Of a stretch of 64,000 bases of DNA, positions 28,514 to 46,076 are shown one piece after another. The notes under the pieces were generated by a model. The model was given only the letters and a program-made list of their open reading frames with translations. It was not told the origin of the DNA and did not search any database. Position 1 is the stretch's first letter. The number at the start of each line of letters is the position of its first letter. The stretch comes from Citrobacter koseri (GTDB lineage Bacteria > Pseudomonadota > Gammaproteobacteria > Enterobacterales > Enterobacteriaceae): NCBI GenBank assembly GCA_900446925.1, contig UAVY01000010.1, forward strand, positions 186,001 to 250,000, in the 5' to 3' direction. The position numbers and the translations under genes are program-made.

Positions 28514-29474
28514 CACATACCGGCGAGATCATCGTGGTCAGGAGCGGCTCCAGCGCCGGGCGCCACGCCCCTTCTTCCCCGTCATAAAACTGCGTATCCG
28601 CGTTAATCGCATACGGAATATTCACCCTTTGCAACTCGCACGCCATAAATCGGGCAAACGCGAGCTGCGAAGCGGAAGGGCTATTTTTTGATTGATTCGC
28701 CCGGCGCCCAGCCGCCAACCCAACTGACATGGCCGGTTTTTTGCTGCCAGCGCACGGCGGCGTTAATTCGCGCGCGAATCGCCGCTTTCTCTGCCGCCGT
28801 GCCCGACGTCCACGGGTATTTACCGTTATTTTTCAACGGCCCCCACGGAAAGATATGCCACTCCGCCAGCACGTAATTCTGGGCTTTGCGGCGGGGCAGT
28901 TTTTAGGGCCGACAACGCTTCCGGCGCGGCGCGCAGACGAGGCGCGACAAAAATCATGCGTTGGGGTCAATCGCGTGAAGGGTGCGGATGGTTTTGTCAT
29001 ATACCCGGTTCAGGGAAGCCTGGCTGTGGTTGAGTTTCTCCGCCGGTTCATAAATCAGGTCAAACCCCAGCAGCGGCGAACGTTGCGCAAAATAGTGCGC
29101 GACGGCTACCCACCAGTTGATCACCTCTTGTTCATTGCCGGGGCTGGGGTCGTTTTTATACTCATCGGCCTGATAAGCAATGATTGGAATCACGCCATAC
29201 TGCTCACACGCCTCCACCAGTTTTCGCAGGTGGATGAGTCGCGCTTCCGTCGGCTCTCCCGCGACGCGTATGCGCACATGCTTAAATCCCTTCGGCCTGA
29301 AAATCACGCACCACCAGAGGATCAAACTCCCGGATACCCCGTTCGGTGCGCGCCCAGGTCAACGTCCATCCCCACACCAAGCTGCTGCGCATAGCGCGAA
29401 GCGGTCAACGGCGGCTGAGCCGCGCACACCGTGGCGCTGACGAGCAGGAAGAGAGAAGCAAGCGGCTTTAACAC
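28513..29474 (-). CDS. Secreted glycoside hydrolase family 5-like (cellulase-fold) protein
   Basis: A GTG start at 29472-29474 behind AAGGA opens MLKPLASLFLLVSATVCAAQ, a signal peptide. The body reads GVGMDVDWARTERGIREFDPLVVRDF after removing an extra C, then FKHVRIRVAGEPTEARLIHLRKLVEACEQYGVIPIIAYQ, VINWWVAVAHYFAQRSPLLGFDLIYEPAEKLN, NYVLAEWHIFPWGPLKN and INAAVRWQQKTGHVSWVGGW. This is a GH5 TIM-barrel pattern: RIR after strand 2, a YEP in place of the usual catalytic NEP, and WHIFPW for the HxY segment. The nucleophile (usually ExG) is not evident. Breaks near 29360, 29300, 28905 and 28690. An alternative ATG start lies at 29495. Substrate unknown. Confidence 0.75.
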
Positions 29475-29563
29475 GATTGTCCTTAAGCAAATCATCAGGA
29501 GTCATATCACGTATTTAGCACGCTTTCTGGCTTTACATGCAATAAATCTTCGCGTGGCAAACG

Positions 29564-30490
29564 CTACGTCGCCTGCTCCTGCAACCAGCCGATAAACGCC
29601 TCGATTTTCGCCACTGTCTGCCAGGCAGCGTGGTCACATAATAGTGCTGGTGGCATTTCAGCGTCATCTCGCCGAAAGGCGCAATCAGTTCGCCGCTATC
29701 AAGACGCTTTTGCACCAGCCGTTTACGCCCCATCGCCACGCCGATATGGTTCATTGCCGCAATAACGGCTAAATCGGAACGATCGAAGCCAATGCCCGAC
29801 GATGTCGGCAGATTCACGCCAAAATGCTGCGCCCAACTGTGCCATTCATCGGTGCCGGAGTCGTTGCTCCATGCCTGTCGGTCATGCAGGAGCGTACAGT
29901 GGCGCAGGTTAACCCGCGCATTCGTTAAGTCATGATGACGGGCATATTCGGGGCTGCACACCGGCAGAATGGCCTCATCCATCAGGAAGTGATGCGTCAG
30001 CTGCGCCGAGGGCGCATCATCAAAATAGATCGCTAAATCAATCCCTGCCCGCTGGAGATTCACGTTGTCATTACCGGTCAACATGGTCAGCGAGATGGAC
30101 GGATAGCGGCGAGTAAAATCTCCCAGCGCAGGCACCAGCCAGCACTGAGCAATCGAAGGCCGCGAATAGACGGTCAGCGTCCCTGACAACTCCTGATTTT
30201 TAATATCGAGGATTTCCTGATTCAGCGTATCCAGCGACGATTTCAACGCCCAGAATACCCGCTTGCCCTCATGGGTGAGTTCCACTTTTGCGGTGCGAAC
30301 GGACAAAGAGCTGAATCCCCAGCTCCTCTTCCAGTTGATTGATTCGATGGCTGACCGCGCTGGGACTTAGCGACAGCTCATCCGCCGCCAGCCGCAAAAG
30401 ACTGATGCCTGGCCGCCACTTCAAAGGGTACAGCTTTGATAATTGCCAGCCGTTGAGTAAACGGTTTCTGCCGTCGCGTAAGGGTTCCAT
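29564..30490 (-). CDS. dsdC: LysR-type activator of D-serine catabolism DsdC
   Basis: DsdC activates dsdXA in response to D-serine. N-terminal helix-turn-helix: LAADELSLSPSAVSHRINQLEEELGIQLFVRSHRK. The effector domain follows intact: LTHEGKRVFWALKSSLDTLNQEILDIKNQELSG, PSIAQCWLVPALGDFTRRYPSISLT, NLQRAGIDLAIYFDDAPSAQL and SGIGFDRSDLAVIAAMNHIG. Extra bases near 30400, 30300 and 29615 break the frame; removing the last gives the normal tail ending at TAG 29564-29566. The gene is divergent from dsdX with a 226-bp control region. Confidence 0.94.
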
Positions 30491-30716
30491 CGCCACCTCT
30501 GTGACCTCTTTTTTGGCTTTGCAGTGTAAAAAAATGCGCCTGGAAAATCAGCGCAAAGATGAATCAAAGTGAACCATATCGCATAAACAAACCATTATTG
30601 GATGCAAATCACCCTTTTGATTCAATCTGGTTCATGCGAAGGGCAATTTATATCGTTGTCAGCAAGTGCCGTTTTTCGTCCAATACGCCTATGTTAATCA
30701 CAGGGCAAGGTGAGAT

Positions 30717-32055
30717 ATGCACTCTCAAATTTGGGTTGTGAGCACGCTGCTGGTAAGCATCGTGCTAATCGTGCTGACCATCGTGAAATTCAGGTTCCAC
30801 CCGTTTCTGGCACTGCTGCTGGCCAGTTTCTTTGTGGGCGCGATGATGGGCATGGGGCCGCTGGAGATGGTCAATGCGATTGAAAGCGGTATTGGCGGCA
30901 CGTTAGGCTTCCTCGCCGCCGTCATCGGTCTCGGAACCATTCTCGGCAAAATGATGGAAGTGTCCGGCGCGGCAGAACGGATCGGCCTGACGCTCCAGCG
31001 TTGGCCGCTGGCTTTCCGCTGACGTGATCATGGTGCTGGTGGGGCTGATTTGCGGCATCACGCTGTTTGTGGAAGTGGGTGTGGTGCTGCTCATCCCACT
31101 GGCATTTTCGATAGCAAAGAAAACCAACACGTCGCTGCTGAAGCTGGCTATTCCGCTGTGTACCGCGCTAATGGCGGTGCATTGCGTGGTGCCGCCGCAT
31201 CCGGCTGCGCTGTTTGTGGCGAATAAGCTGGGCGCGGATATCGGTTCCGTTATCGTCTACGGTTTGCTGGTTGGGCTGGTGGCGTCGCTGGTCGGCGGGC
31301 CGCTATTCCTGAAGTTCCTCGGCAACCGCCTGCCGTTTAAGCCGGTGCCGACGGAGTTTGCGGATCTCGAAGTGCGCGATGAAAATACGCTGCCTTCTTT
31401 ACGCGCGACGCTGTTTACCGTCCTGCTGCCGATTGGCCTGATGCTGGTAAAAACCGTTGCCGAACTGAATATGACGCAGGGCGGCACGCTGTATACGCTG
31501 CTGGAGTTTATCGGCAACCCGATCACCGCAATGTTTATCGCCGTTTTCGTGGCCTATTACATTCTCGGCCTGCGTCAGCATATCGGTATGGGTACGTTGC
31601 TGACCCATACCGAAAACGGCTTTGGCTCGATTGCTAACATCCTGCTGATTATCGGTGCAGGCGGCGCGTTCAACGCTATCCTCAAAAGCAGCGGTCTGGC
31701 GGATACGCTGGCGGTGATCCTTTCCAATATGCACATGCACCCGATTCTGCTGGCCTGGCTGGTGGCGCTGATTCTGCACGCCGCAGTGGGTTCCGCAACG
31801 GTTGCGATGATGGGCGCGACGGCGATTGTCGCGCCGATGCTGCCGCTCTACCCCAACGTCAGCCCGGAGATCATCGCTATTGCCATCGGTTCCGGCGCGA
31901 TTGGCTGCACGATCGTGACCGACTCCCTCTTCTGGCTGGTGAAGCAATACTGCGGCGCCACCCTGAATGAAACATTTAAGTACTATACAACCGCGACATT
32001 TATCGCGTCGGTTGTTGCTCTGGCGGGCACATTCCTGCTTTCCTTTATCATCTAA
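30717..32055 (+). CDS. dsdX: D-serine transporter DsdX (GntP family)
   Basis: DsdX is a proton-coupled D-serine permease with 12 or more TM helices. The start MHSQIWVVSTLLVSIVLI is followed by KFRFHPFLALLLASFFVGA, LGTILGKMMEVSGAAERIGLTL and VGLICGITLFVEVGVVLLIPL. Later VHCVVPPHPAALFVANKLG, GAGGAFNAILKSSGLADTLA and TDSLFWLVKQYCGATLNETF are seen. One extra G near 31007 splits it. The family length of 445 residues fits. It is operonic with dsdA. Confidence 0.96.
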
Positions 32056-32072
32056 GCGCAAAGAGACGTATT

Positions 32073-33402
32073 ATGGAAAACGCTAAAATGACTTCACTTA
32101 TCGCTCAGTATCCTCTGGTAGAGGATCTGATCGCCCTCAAAGAAAACGACCTGGTTTAACCCAGGCACCACCTCTCTTGCGGAAGGTTTACCCTATGTTG
32201 GTCTGACAGCGCAGGATGTACAGGATGCGCATGCCCGCCTGGCCCGTTTCGCGCCGTATCTGGCAAAAGCCTTCCCGGAAACCGCCGCAACCGGCGGGAT
32301 TATTGAGTCTGAACTGGCAATCATCCCCGCAATGCAGCAACGGCTGGAAAAAGAGTACGGACAGAAAATCAGCGGCGAACTTCTGCTGAAAAAAGACAGT
32401 CACTTACCGATTTCCGGCTCGATAAAAGCCCGTGGCGGGATTTATGAAGTGCTGGCCCACGCGGAAAAACTGGCGCTGGAGGCGGGTCTGCTGACGACCG
32501 AAGATGACTACAGCGTAATGCTTTCACCGGAGTTCAGGCAGTTCTTCAGCCAGTACAGCATTGCCGTGGGTTCAACCGGTAATCTGGGGCTGTCGATTGG
32601 CATTATGAGCGCCTGTATCGGCTTTAAGGTGACGGTGCATATGTCCGCCGACGCCCGCGCCTGGAAGAAAGCCAAACTGCGCAGCCACGGCGTAACGGTA
32701 GTGGAATACGAAGAGGATTACGGCGTAGCGGTTGAGCAAGGACGCAAAGCGGCACAGTCCGATCCAAACTGTTTCTTCATTGACGATGAAAACTCCCGCA
32801 CGCTGTTTTTGGGCTATGCGGTGGCCGGGCAGCGCCTGAAGGCTCAGTTTGCGCAGCAGGGGCGCGTGGTGGATGCCGACCATCCGCTGTTTGTCTACCT
32901 GCCGTGCGGCGTTGGCGGCGGCCCTGGCGGCGTAGCTTTTGGTCTGAAACTGGCATTTGGCGACAACGTCCACTGCTTCTTCGCCGAACCAACCCACTCT
33001 CCGTGCATGTTACTGGGCGTATATACCGGTCTGCATGATGCCATTTCCGTCCAGGAGATTGGCGTCGATAACCTGACGGCGGCAGACGGCCTGGCGGTGG
33101 GGCGCGCATCCGGGTTTGTAGGGCGGGCAATGGAACGTCTGCTGGACGGGCTGTACACCCTCGACGATCGGACGATGTACGACATGCTGGGTTGGCTGGC
33201 GCAGGAAGAAGGCATTCGCCTGGAGCCGTCCGCACTGGCGGGAATGGCCGGGCCGCAGCGTGTTTGCCGTTCGACGGATTACCAGCAGATGCACGCCTTC
33301 AGCGCTGAGCAGCTTAATCACGCCACGCATCTGGTGTGGGCGACCGGCGGCGGTATGGTGCCGGAAGAAGAGATGGCGCAGTACCTGGCGAAAGGGCGCT
33401 AA
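32073..33402 (+). CDS. dsdA: D-serine dehydratase DsdA
   Basis: DsdA is a PLP enzyme converting D-serine to pyruvate and ammonia. It starts [19 protein letters not shown] at 32073. An extra A near 32145 brings in a false stop where [22 protein letters not shown] should read. The remainder is open from [15 protein letters not shown]: the Schiff-base Lys lies in [20 protein letters not shown], the phosphate-binding [15 protein letters not shown] segment is [14 protein letters not shown], and the glycine loop is [20 protein letters not shown]. About 442 residues. Detoxifies D-serine and allows its use as a nitrogen source. Confidence 0.96.
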
Positions 33403-33414
33403 ACGTCACTGACC

Positions 33415-34526
33415 TTAACGCAGCATCGCCATCAGCTCCATCGGTGAGCGATGCTGTTTAATCAGATCCCGCATGACGCGCATATGCGGCGACGTGTGGT
33501 TAATAAACGCTTTATACCCGCCACACAGCACGCTTTTCCCGCTTAAATCCCGATGCTTTGGACAATCACCGTTGCAGAATCGCAATAAGGCGCAGTCCAG
33601 GCAATCCGCTCCCAGCGTTGATTTTTTCTGCTGTCCAAATTCACTCGCCTGCGGGCTGGCATTCAGCATATGTAGCGGCGTTTGATGGATATTACCCAGC
33701 CGGAACGCCGGGTAGACATAGTGATCGCACTGATAGAGATCGCCGTTTGCTTCCAGGGCGAACGCGTGACCGCAGGTTTCGCTAAGCGCGCACATTTGTG
33801 CCGGATGCCCGCTCCACACGCCCAGCATCGAATCAAACAGTTGCACAAAAACGCGCCCAATATCTTCCCGAACCCAGAGATCAAACACATCGTTGAGAAA
33901 ACGCCCCCAGTCTTCCGACGTCACGGAATCAGCGGTCAGTTTGCCGCTATCGTCACGTTCAACCAACGGAATGAACTGAAGAAAAGGCGTGCCAAGCTGG
34001 CGAAGATAGCGATACATACGCGCAGGCTGCTGGCTGTTCAGCCGATTCACCACCACCAGCAGGTTGAAGTCCACGCGATGGGCAACCAGCCTTGCTATCG
34101 CTTCCACCACCTTATGATGCGTTGGTTTTCCACTACGGCTAACGCGGTAAGCATCATGTAAATCGGCGGGCCATCCAGTGAGATACCGACCAGCCAGCCG
34201 TTATCGCGTAAGAATCGGCACCACTCGTCACTGAGTAAAATGCCGTTGGTCTGGAAGGTATTCTGGATGCATTTCCCCTCTCCATAGCATTTTTGCAACG
34301 CGACCACGCGGTGAAAAAAATCGAGTCCACACAGCGTCGGCTCTCCGCCCTGCCAGGCAAACAGCACATCATCAACCGGCTGCGCGGCAATATGCTGGCA
34401 AATAAAAGCCTCTAAGGTCGCGTCATCCATAACGGGTTGAGAGGGTTTATCGATATAAAAACAGTAATGGCAATCAAGGTTACAACGTGAGCTGGCCGGT
34501 TTAGCCATGACCTGACATCCTGTCAT
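33415..34526 (-). CDS. yidF: Radical-SAM anaerobic sulfatase-maturase family protein YidF
   Basis: This is an AdoMet radical enzyme of the anSME type that would convert an active-site Cys or Ser of a sulfatase to formylglycine. The CX3CX2C cluster motif is C15-x3-C19-x2-C22 (SSRCNLDCHYCFYIDKP). FAWQGGEPTLCGLDFF and TFQTNGILL are the conserved second elements. A missing G near 34165 shifts the frame; restoring it gives ISLDGPPDLHDAYRVSRSGK. The C-terminal SPASM region has Cys-rich CALSETCGHAFALEANGDLYQCDHYVYP and CLDCALLRFCNGDCPKHR. About 370 residues, full-length and longer than the short E. coli K-12 YidF. The start overlaps the yidG stop by four bases; the likely partner is YidJ. Confidence 0.9.
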
Positions 34527-34885
34527 GCAACATCCCTAATAAAGACGATAAGTTGACGAATATGCGTTACAGCAAACAGTATTGCGAGGGACAACACCGC
34601 GAGAGAGATCAAAAATTTGTCACGCACGGCGCGAGATTCGGAAAAATCACTGTGCGCCACATCCATCAGGTTACGGCTGCGGGTATAGCGCCAGAGGATG
34701 AGCGCGACAATCGCCAGCACGCCAATAGAAACCCAGAACAGAAACCCCGCCTGATGCCAGTTATGTTTCAGCGCCAGCGCCATCAATGCGCCATAGCCTA
34801 ACAGGGTACGAAACCAGGCCAGCGACGTGCGCTCCGGCTGTAGACCGGGATCAACCTGACGGCGGGCTTTGCGGCTATCCGGCAT
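34523..34885 (-). CDS. yidG: DUF202 inner-membrane protein YidG
   Basis: This 120-residue membrane protein with three TM segments is of unknown function. MPDSRKARRQVDPGLQPERTSLAWFRTLLGYGALMAL carries the DUF202 RTxLAWxRT signature. The frame is intact. It overlaps both yidH (by 11 bases) and yidF (by 4). Confidence 0.95.
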   Translation of the reverse strand: MPDSRKARRQVDPGLQPERTSLAWFRTLLGYGALMALALKHNWHQAGFLFWVSIGVLAIVALILWRYTRSRNLMDVAHSDFSESRAVRDKFLISLAVLSLAILFAVTHIRQLIVFIRDVA

Positions 34886-35222
34886 ACAACACCAGCGCCA
34901 TAACAATCACCGCAACAATCATCAGCATCAGGCTGATTATCATCAGGCTATGGGTGTACGGCAGGTCTTCTTTCAGACGCATCGCTTTTTCGTTGCGTAG
35001 CCAGCGCAGATAGCCATAAATCGCCAGGCCGCCCGCAAAGAGACACAGCAGCAGCGCCAGCAGTTCGCGAATCACCGGCGTGGCGAAGTCCGGCGCGAGT
35101 TGGTCAAGCCCGACGCCCGCCGCCAGAAACCCCAGCGCGGTGCGAATCCACGCCAGAAAGGTACGCTCATTTGCCAGCGAGAAGCGGTAATCCGGCGCTT
35201 CTCCGAGGCGGGAAATCTTCAT
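34875..35222 (-). CDS. yidH: DUF202 inner-membrane protein YidH
   Basis: This 115-residue, three-TM membrane protein is paralogous to YidG: FSLANERTFLAWIRTALGFLAAGVGLDQL. The frame is intact. First gene of a yidH-yidG-yidF unit; function unknown. A REP array lies immediately upstream. Confidence 0.95.
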   Translation of the reverse strand: MKISRLGEAPDYRFSLANERTFLAWIRTALGFLAAGVGLDQLAPDFATPVIRELLALLLCLFAGGLAIYGYLRWLRNEKAMRLKEDLPYTHSLMIISLMLMIVAVIVMALVLYAG

Positions 35223-35238
35223 GACGGCTCCTTTAAAT

Positions 35239-35574
35239 TATTGCCGGATGGCGGCGTAAACGCCTTATCCGGCCTACGGTGTTGCGCTTTTGTAGACCCG
35301 GTAAGCGCAGCGCCACCGGGCATTATTATTGCCGGATGGCGGCGTAAGCGCCTTATCCGGCCTACGGTGTTGCGCTTTTGTAGGCCCGGTAAGCGCAGCG
35401 CCACCGGGCATCATTATTGCCGGATGGCGGAGTAAGCGCCTTATCCGGCCTACGGTATTGCGCTTTTGTAGGCCCGGTAAGCGCAGCGCCACCGGGCATT
35501 ATTATTGCCGGATGGCGGCGTAAGCGCCTTATCCGGCCTACGGTATTGCGCTTTTGTAGCGCCACCGGGCATAA
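35239..35574. repeat. BIME array: four tandem 88-bp REP units
   Basis: Unit starts (GCCGGATGGCGG) are at 35243, 35331, 35419 and 35507, an exact 88-bp period. Each unit has a GCCGGATGGCGGCGTAAGCG type palindrome and an oppositely oriented GCCCGGTAAGCGCAGCGCCACCGGGC palindrome, separated by a CGGTGTTGCGCTTTTGTAG spacer (or CGGTATTG in later units). The fourth unit lacks about 15 bases in its second arm. The array fills the gap between yidH and yidJ. Confidence 0.93.
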
Positions 35575-35578
35575 CGCA

Positions 35579-37074
35579 TCAAAACTTCTGCTTTTTCTCT
35601 TCTACTTTCACGCCTTGCGTGGGCAAACCGGTATCGTAATCACGTACCACCGGAGAATAACCGTCTTGCGGACGTGGGCGGAATGCCCCCCATCCAGCGC
35701 GGCCGGGCATCTTTACGCCACGGACGCAGGCTCCACTGGTACGTGCGGAACGGGTCGCGGATTTTATCCATGTAATCCAGCAGCGCGTCGTGCATCTGAC
35801 TGCGAACACCGGCAAATTCCGGCGCAGCAATCAGATTATGCAGTTCATCCGGGTCATTACGCCTGTCGTACAGCTCATCGCTGGTAAACAGGTTCAGCAC
35901 CAGCTTCCAGTTATCCGTCACCCAGCAGCGCACCGGAATAAAGCCGCCAAAGCTGTCATGTTCGATCTCATAGCGGTTGAACTCCACCATCACCCCGCGC
36001 GGCGCTTCAACGGCCAGGATGTTTTCACCCGGAAGAATATCGGGCTTATCAATCCCCGCCAGCGCCATCATCGTAGGCAGCAGGTCAATATGGCTGACCG
36101 GCGTATCGATCTGCTGCGGCGCTCCCTGCGGCGGGCGCATAATCAGCGGGATGCGGGTAATGTCATCATACATTGCCGCCCCTTTGCTGATGAGTTTGTG
36201 CGCCCCCATCATTTCACCGTGATCGGAGGTATAAATCACCCAGGTATTCTCACGTTGTTCCGGGGTTAACGCATTGATCACCCGCCCAATCTGATCATCA
36301 ACAAAGTCATTGCAGGCAAAGTAGAGCGGATGATGATAACAGCCATCATCGCCTACCGGAGACGGCATCGCCTGCGCCCATAGCCGGTGGTGCTCAGGTT
36401 TATTGCTCAGCGAATCCTGCGCCTTCGCGCCCAGGTCATAATAAAAATCCTGATACTTCTCCAGATACTCAACCGGACAGGTAAACGGATGATGCGGCTC
36501 ATCATAAGAGACCACCATCAGGAACGGTTCGTCATCTCTCGCTGGCTGATGGAGAAAATCAACCGCCCGGTTGCTGATGCGATACGCCCAGGTAAAGGTC
36601 TCATCAATATTATTGGTCTGCAAATCCTCAATACTGTTCAGTCCGTTACGCCACAGGCTGATTTCATTCTCCGTCAGTTCAGAAAGGTAGTTCGCGCCGT
36701 CATACCAGTAGTCGGCATCCCACTCAGGCGGGCACTCGCCGGTGCCAAAGTAATCGTGCCCGTCGAGGTGCCATTTGCCGATATAACAGGTGTGATAGCC
36801 TGCATCCTTAAAATAACGCCCCATCGTGGAGATGTTCTTCCCCGGTGCGACGTTGTTCGTCCACGGGCCGGACTGATTGGCATAAATACCGGTAAAAAGC
36901 CCCGCGCGGGCTGGCGTACACACCGGGCGAGCAGGTATACGCGGAGTTAAAGCGAATCCCTTCAGCGGCCAGACTGTCAATATGCTGCGTGTTCAGCGGC
37001 TTACCGCTATAGCAGCCCACCATATTGGTCGCCTGTGTATCGGTCATAATGAACAGAAAATTCGGACGGGTCAT
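35579..37074 (-). CDS. yidJ: Cys-type sulfatase YidJ
   Basis: YidJ is an arylsulfatase-family enzyme of about 497 residues with no obvious signal peptide. It starts MTRPNFLFIMTDTQATNMVGCYSG (metal-binding Asp residues in sequence). The active-site motif reads CTPARAGLFTGIY, so the Cys needs conversion to formylglycine. KDAGYHTCYIGKWHLDGHD and YTSDHGEMMGAHKLISKGAAMYDDITRIPLI are further catalytic segments. Breaks near 36910 and 35685 are single-base insertions; the proper end is GVKVEEKKQKF at 35579. It overlaps yidK by four bases. YidF nearby is the plausible maturase. Confidence 0.95.
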
Positions 37075-38787
37075 GCTTTATCCTTAGCGTCAGAAACATA
37101 AACCACAGGCGCGGAATGGCGCGTCTGCCATGAGCTGTAAATCAGGTAAACAACCACCGCAGCGGTGATGGCGTAGCTGAGAATGGTCAGCCACCGGGTC
37201 TGATAGCCACCGAACTGCGCCAGACCAGAATAGACGCCAATCATCGCGAACAGGACGCCAACGGCGGCGATCTTCACGTTTTTCCACGGTTTCATGTCAA
37301 CCGCAAACGCATCATGAAATTTAAACGGCGTTGCACGCGGCTTAATCACGCCAATGAGCAGCATCACCACGACGTTGATACAGAAGGTGCAGGCCAGCAC
37401 ATAGAGGAAATGAAAATCAAATTTCACCAGGTAGTTGATGGTGATGTAACTGACAATACCGAGTCCCATTGCGACCTTCGCAGCCAGCGCCGGAATACGC
37501 GGGAAGAAAAAGCCCATAATAACAATGGTCACCAACGGCACGTTATAAATCCCGTTGAGCTGTTTCATCCAACTGTAGAGCCCTTGCGGCGCATAGGCGA
37601 TCCACGGCGCCACCAGCACGGAGATCACGGCCACAATAAAGCCAAAGCGACGACCAACAGTGACCAGTTTATCGGGGCTGGCCTGTTCATTAATCAGTCG
37701 GCGATAGATACCGAGGCTAAACAGGGTCGAAGCACTGTTCAAAAAACCGCAGAATGCGCTGATAATCGCGCCAAACAGCACCGCGCTAAAAAAAGCCAAT
37801 CAGCGGCAGCGGCATCACTTTGTTCACCAGCGCCGGATAGGCCATGTCTGCTTTCGGTAGATCCTGAAAGAGATGAAAAGCGATAACGCCCGGCAGCACC
37901 AGAATCAGCGGGTCCAGCATCTTCAACACCGCCGTAAGCAGCGCCCCTTTTTGCCCTTCCGATAAACTTTTTGATGCCAGCGTACGCTGAACGATCCCCT
38001 GGTTGGTGCACCAGTAGAACGTATTGACCAGGATAAGCCCGGTCAACGCCGCGCCAATCGGCACCGGGTCGTTGCTGCCGCCAATCGAGTTCAGCATCTG
38101 GCTGTGATCCTGGGTTAAACGCGTAATACCTTCGCTCAGACTGCCTTTCCCCATCGCCATCAGACCAAACAGCGGCACCATCAGGCCGCCAATCACCAGG
38201 CCGATACCGTTAATCACATCGGCAATGGCAATCGCCCGCATCCCACCGACGACAGCATACAGGATGCCGCTAATCCCCAGCACGACAGCCATCAGCCAGA
38301 TCGCCGTATGTTGTGAAATACCAAAGGTTTCAGTGACATGAAACATGCTGTTAAAGGCAAGCGCGCCGGAATACAGAATGATGGGTAAAAAACAGATTCC
38401 CGTCGCAATCAAAAAACAGCAATCGATAATGATGCGGGTGGTTTTGTCATAGCGCTCTTCAATAAAATCCGGGATCGTTGCAATGCCGCGTTGCAGATAG
38501 CGTGGCAGAAAGATCAGCGCCAGAAAAATAAGCGGAATTGCGGAGATGACTTCCCATGCCATTACCGACATACCGCTGCGGTAAGCCTGGCCGGTTAATC
38601 CCACCAGTTGTTCCGTTGAGAGGTTAGTTAACATCAGCGAGGCGGCAATAACCGGCGCTTTTAACGAACGTCCCGCCAGAAAATATCCCTGCTGCGAACC
38701 GGTATCCGCTTTTCGTAACTTCCACCAGGTGATAACCGCCACCAGTAGCGTAAAACCAACAAAGCTCAAAATTTGTAGCGTATTCAT
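37071..38787 (-). CDS. yidK: Sodium:solute symporter YidK (SSS family)
   Basis: YidK is an SSS-family permease of about 570 residues and 14 TM helices, related to sodium/glucose and sialic-acid transporters. It starts MNTLQILSFVGFTLLVAVI, with GYFLAGRSLKAPVIAASLMLTNLSTEQLVGLTGQAY, PRYLQRGIATIPDFIEERYDKTTR, INGIGLVIGGLMVPLFGL and NTFYWCTNQGIVQRTLASKSL. One insertion near 37795 splits it; the second part runs GAIISAFCGFLNSASTLFSLGIYRRL to DAKDKA. The next gene is the sulfatase, so a sulfated sugar substrate is a fair guess. Confidence 0.94.
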
Positions 38788-38954
38788 CTCATAGCCCTTG
38801 TTTTTCATTATGTCCCGGCAGCGGTAGGGTCAACACGAGGTAAAGCGTGCCGGGTCAGGCAGTCAGATTTCTTAATTACAAACATCGCCTCCCTGAAGCA
38901 TTCACTTTCTGTTATGTTCAGGTTGTGGGCATCATTCTCCGGCGAGAAAATAAA

Positions 38955-42785
<3,831 letters not shown>

Positions 42786-43007
42786 TTTTACATCCTCATA
42801 TAACAACCAGTAGGGAGAGGCCTTTTTTGTAGTGATTGCTGGCCTGATACGAGAATAGGTAGTTGCGATTCTGAGAACATGACGCGCCGCTTCGATTCGT
42901 GATCGCATTCATGGTTTTAATTCAGTCAATGATGTCTACTTTTTACATAAAAGTTAGACATCAAAAGGTTCGTAGCGCGGAAATTAAAGGGAAAAAGAGG
43001 TCTGGTA

Positions 43008-45495
<2,488 letters not shown>

Positions 45496-45540
45496 GGTTT
45501 GTTGAAAAGCATGATGCCGGACCTACAGGTTCTGCATCGC

Positions 45541-45612
45541 TTTGTAGGCCCGGTAAGCATAGCGCACCGGGCGATTTGCCGGATGGCGGCTACGCCTTAT
45601 CCGGCCTACAGG
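45541..45612. repeat. REP pair (BIME) downstream of ibpB
   Basis: Oppositely oriented REP units, TGTAGGCCCGGTAAGC...CACCGGGC and GCCGGATGGCGGCTACGCCTTATCCGGCCTAC, lie within 15 bases of the ibpB stop. Confidence 0.88.
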
Positions 45613-45622
45613 TAGTCCTGGA

Positions 45623-46048
45623 TTAGCTATTTAACGCGGGACGTTCGCTAATAGCGATACGCTGCGGAGCGATGGTTTCCGGCTCGTTGCGGTTAAATCA
45701 ATGTGCAATAACCCATTGGTGAAGGTCGCGCCGCTGACCTCCATATTTTCTGCCAGAGTAAACTCAGACTGAATGGCTGTGTCACCAGCCCCTGATGCAA
45801 CCATTTGGTTTCTTTTTCCGGCTGCGCTGGCGTGCCTTTTACGGTCAGCGCGTGCCTTCCAGCTGAATATCCAGATCTTCCTGACGGAAACCGGCTAACG
45901 CGAGGGTAATGCGGTAGTGGTTGTCATCGCTTTTTTCAATGTTATAGGGCGGGAAGCTCTGGCTTTCGCCGGTGTTTTGCAGGGCGTTGGCCAGTTTGTC
46001 AAAACCGATCCATTGACGCAGCAGTGGGGATAAATCGTAATTACGCAT
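45623..46048 (-). CDS. ibpB: Small heat-shock protein IbpB
   Basis: IbpB is an alpha-crystallin-type holdase of 142 residues that binds unfolded proteins with IbpA. The N-terminus [25 protein letters not shown] and crystallin-domain start [23 protein letters not shown] are in one frame. Indels near 45855, 45780 and 45695 break the rest, which still reads [21 protein letters not shown] and [10 protein letters not shown] segments and ends RPALNS. The leader just upstream (TAGAAGGAGAT before the ATG) could fold as a thermometer hairpin, as in E. coli. Confidence 0.94.
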
Positions 46049-46076
46049 GATAATCATCTCCTTCTAAGAAGCGAGT

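Noticed and set aside
31399..32061. 220-codon minus-strand frame opposite dsdX
   Set aside because: Shadow of the dsdX membrane gene; no domain and no ribosome-binding context.
35229..35575. Possible CRISPR array
   Set aside because: The regular 88-bp period is due to REP palindromes with near-identical spacers; CRISPR spacers would be unique and no cas genes are present.
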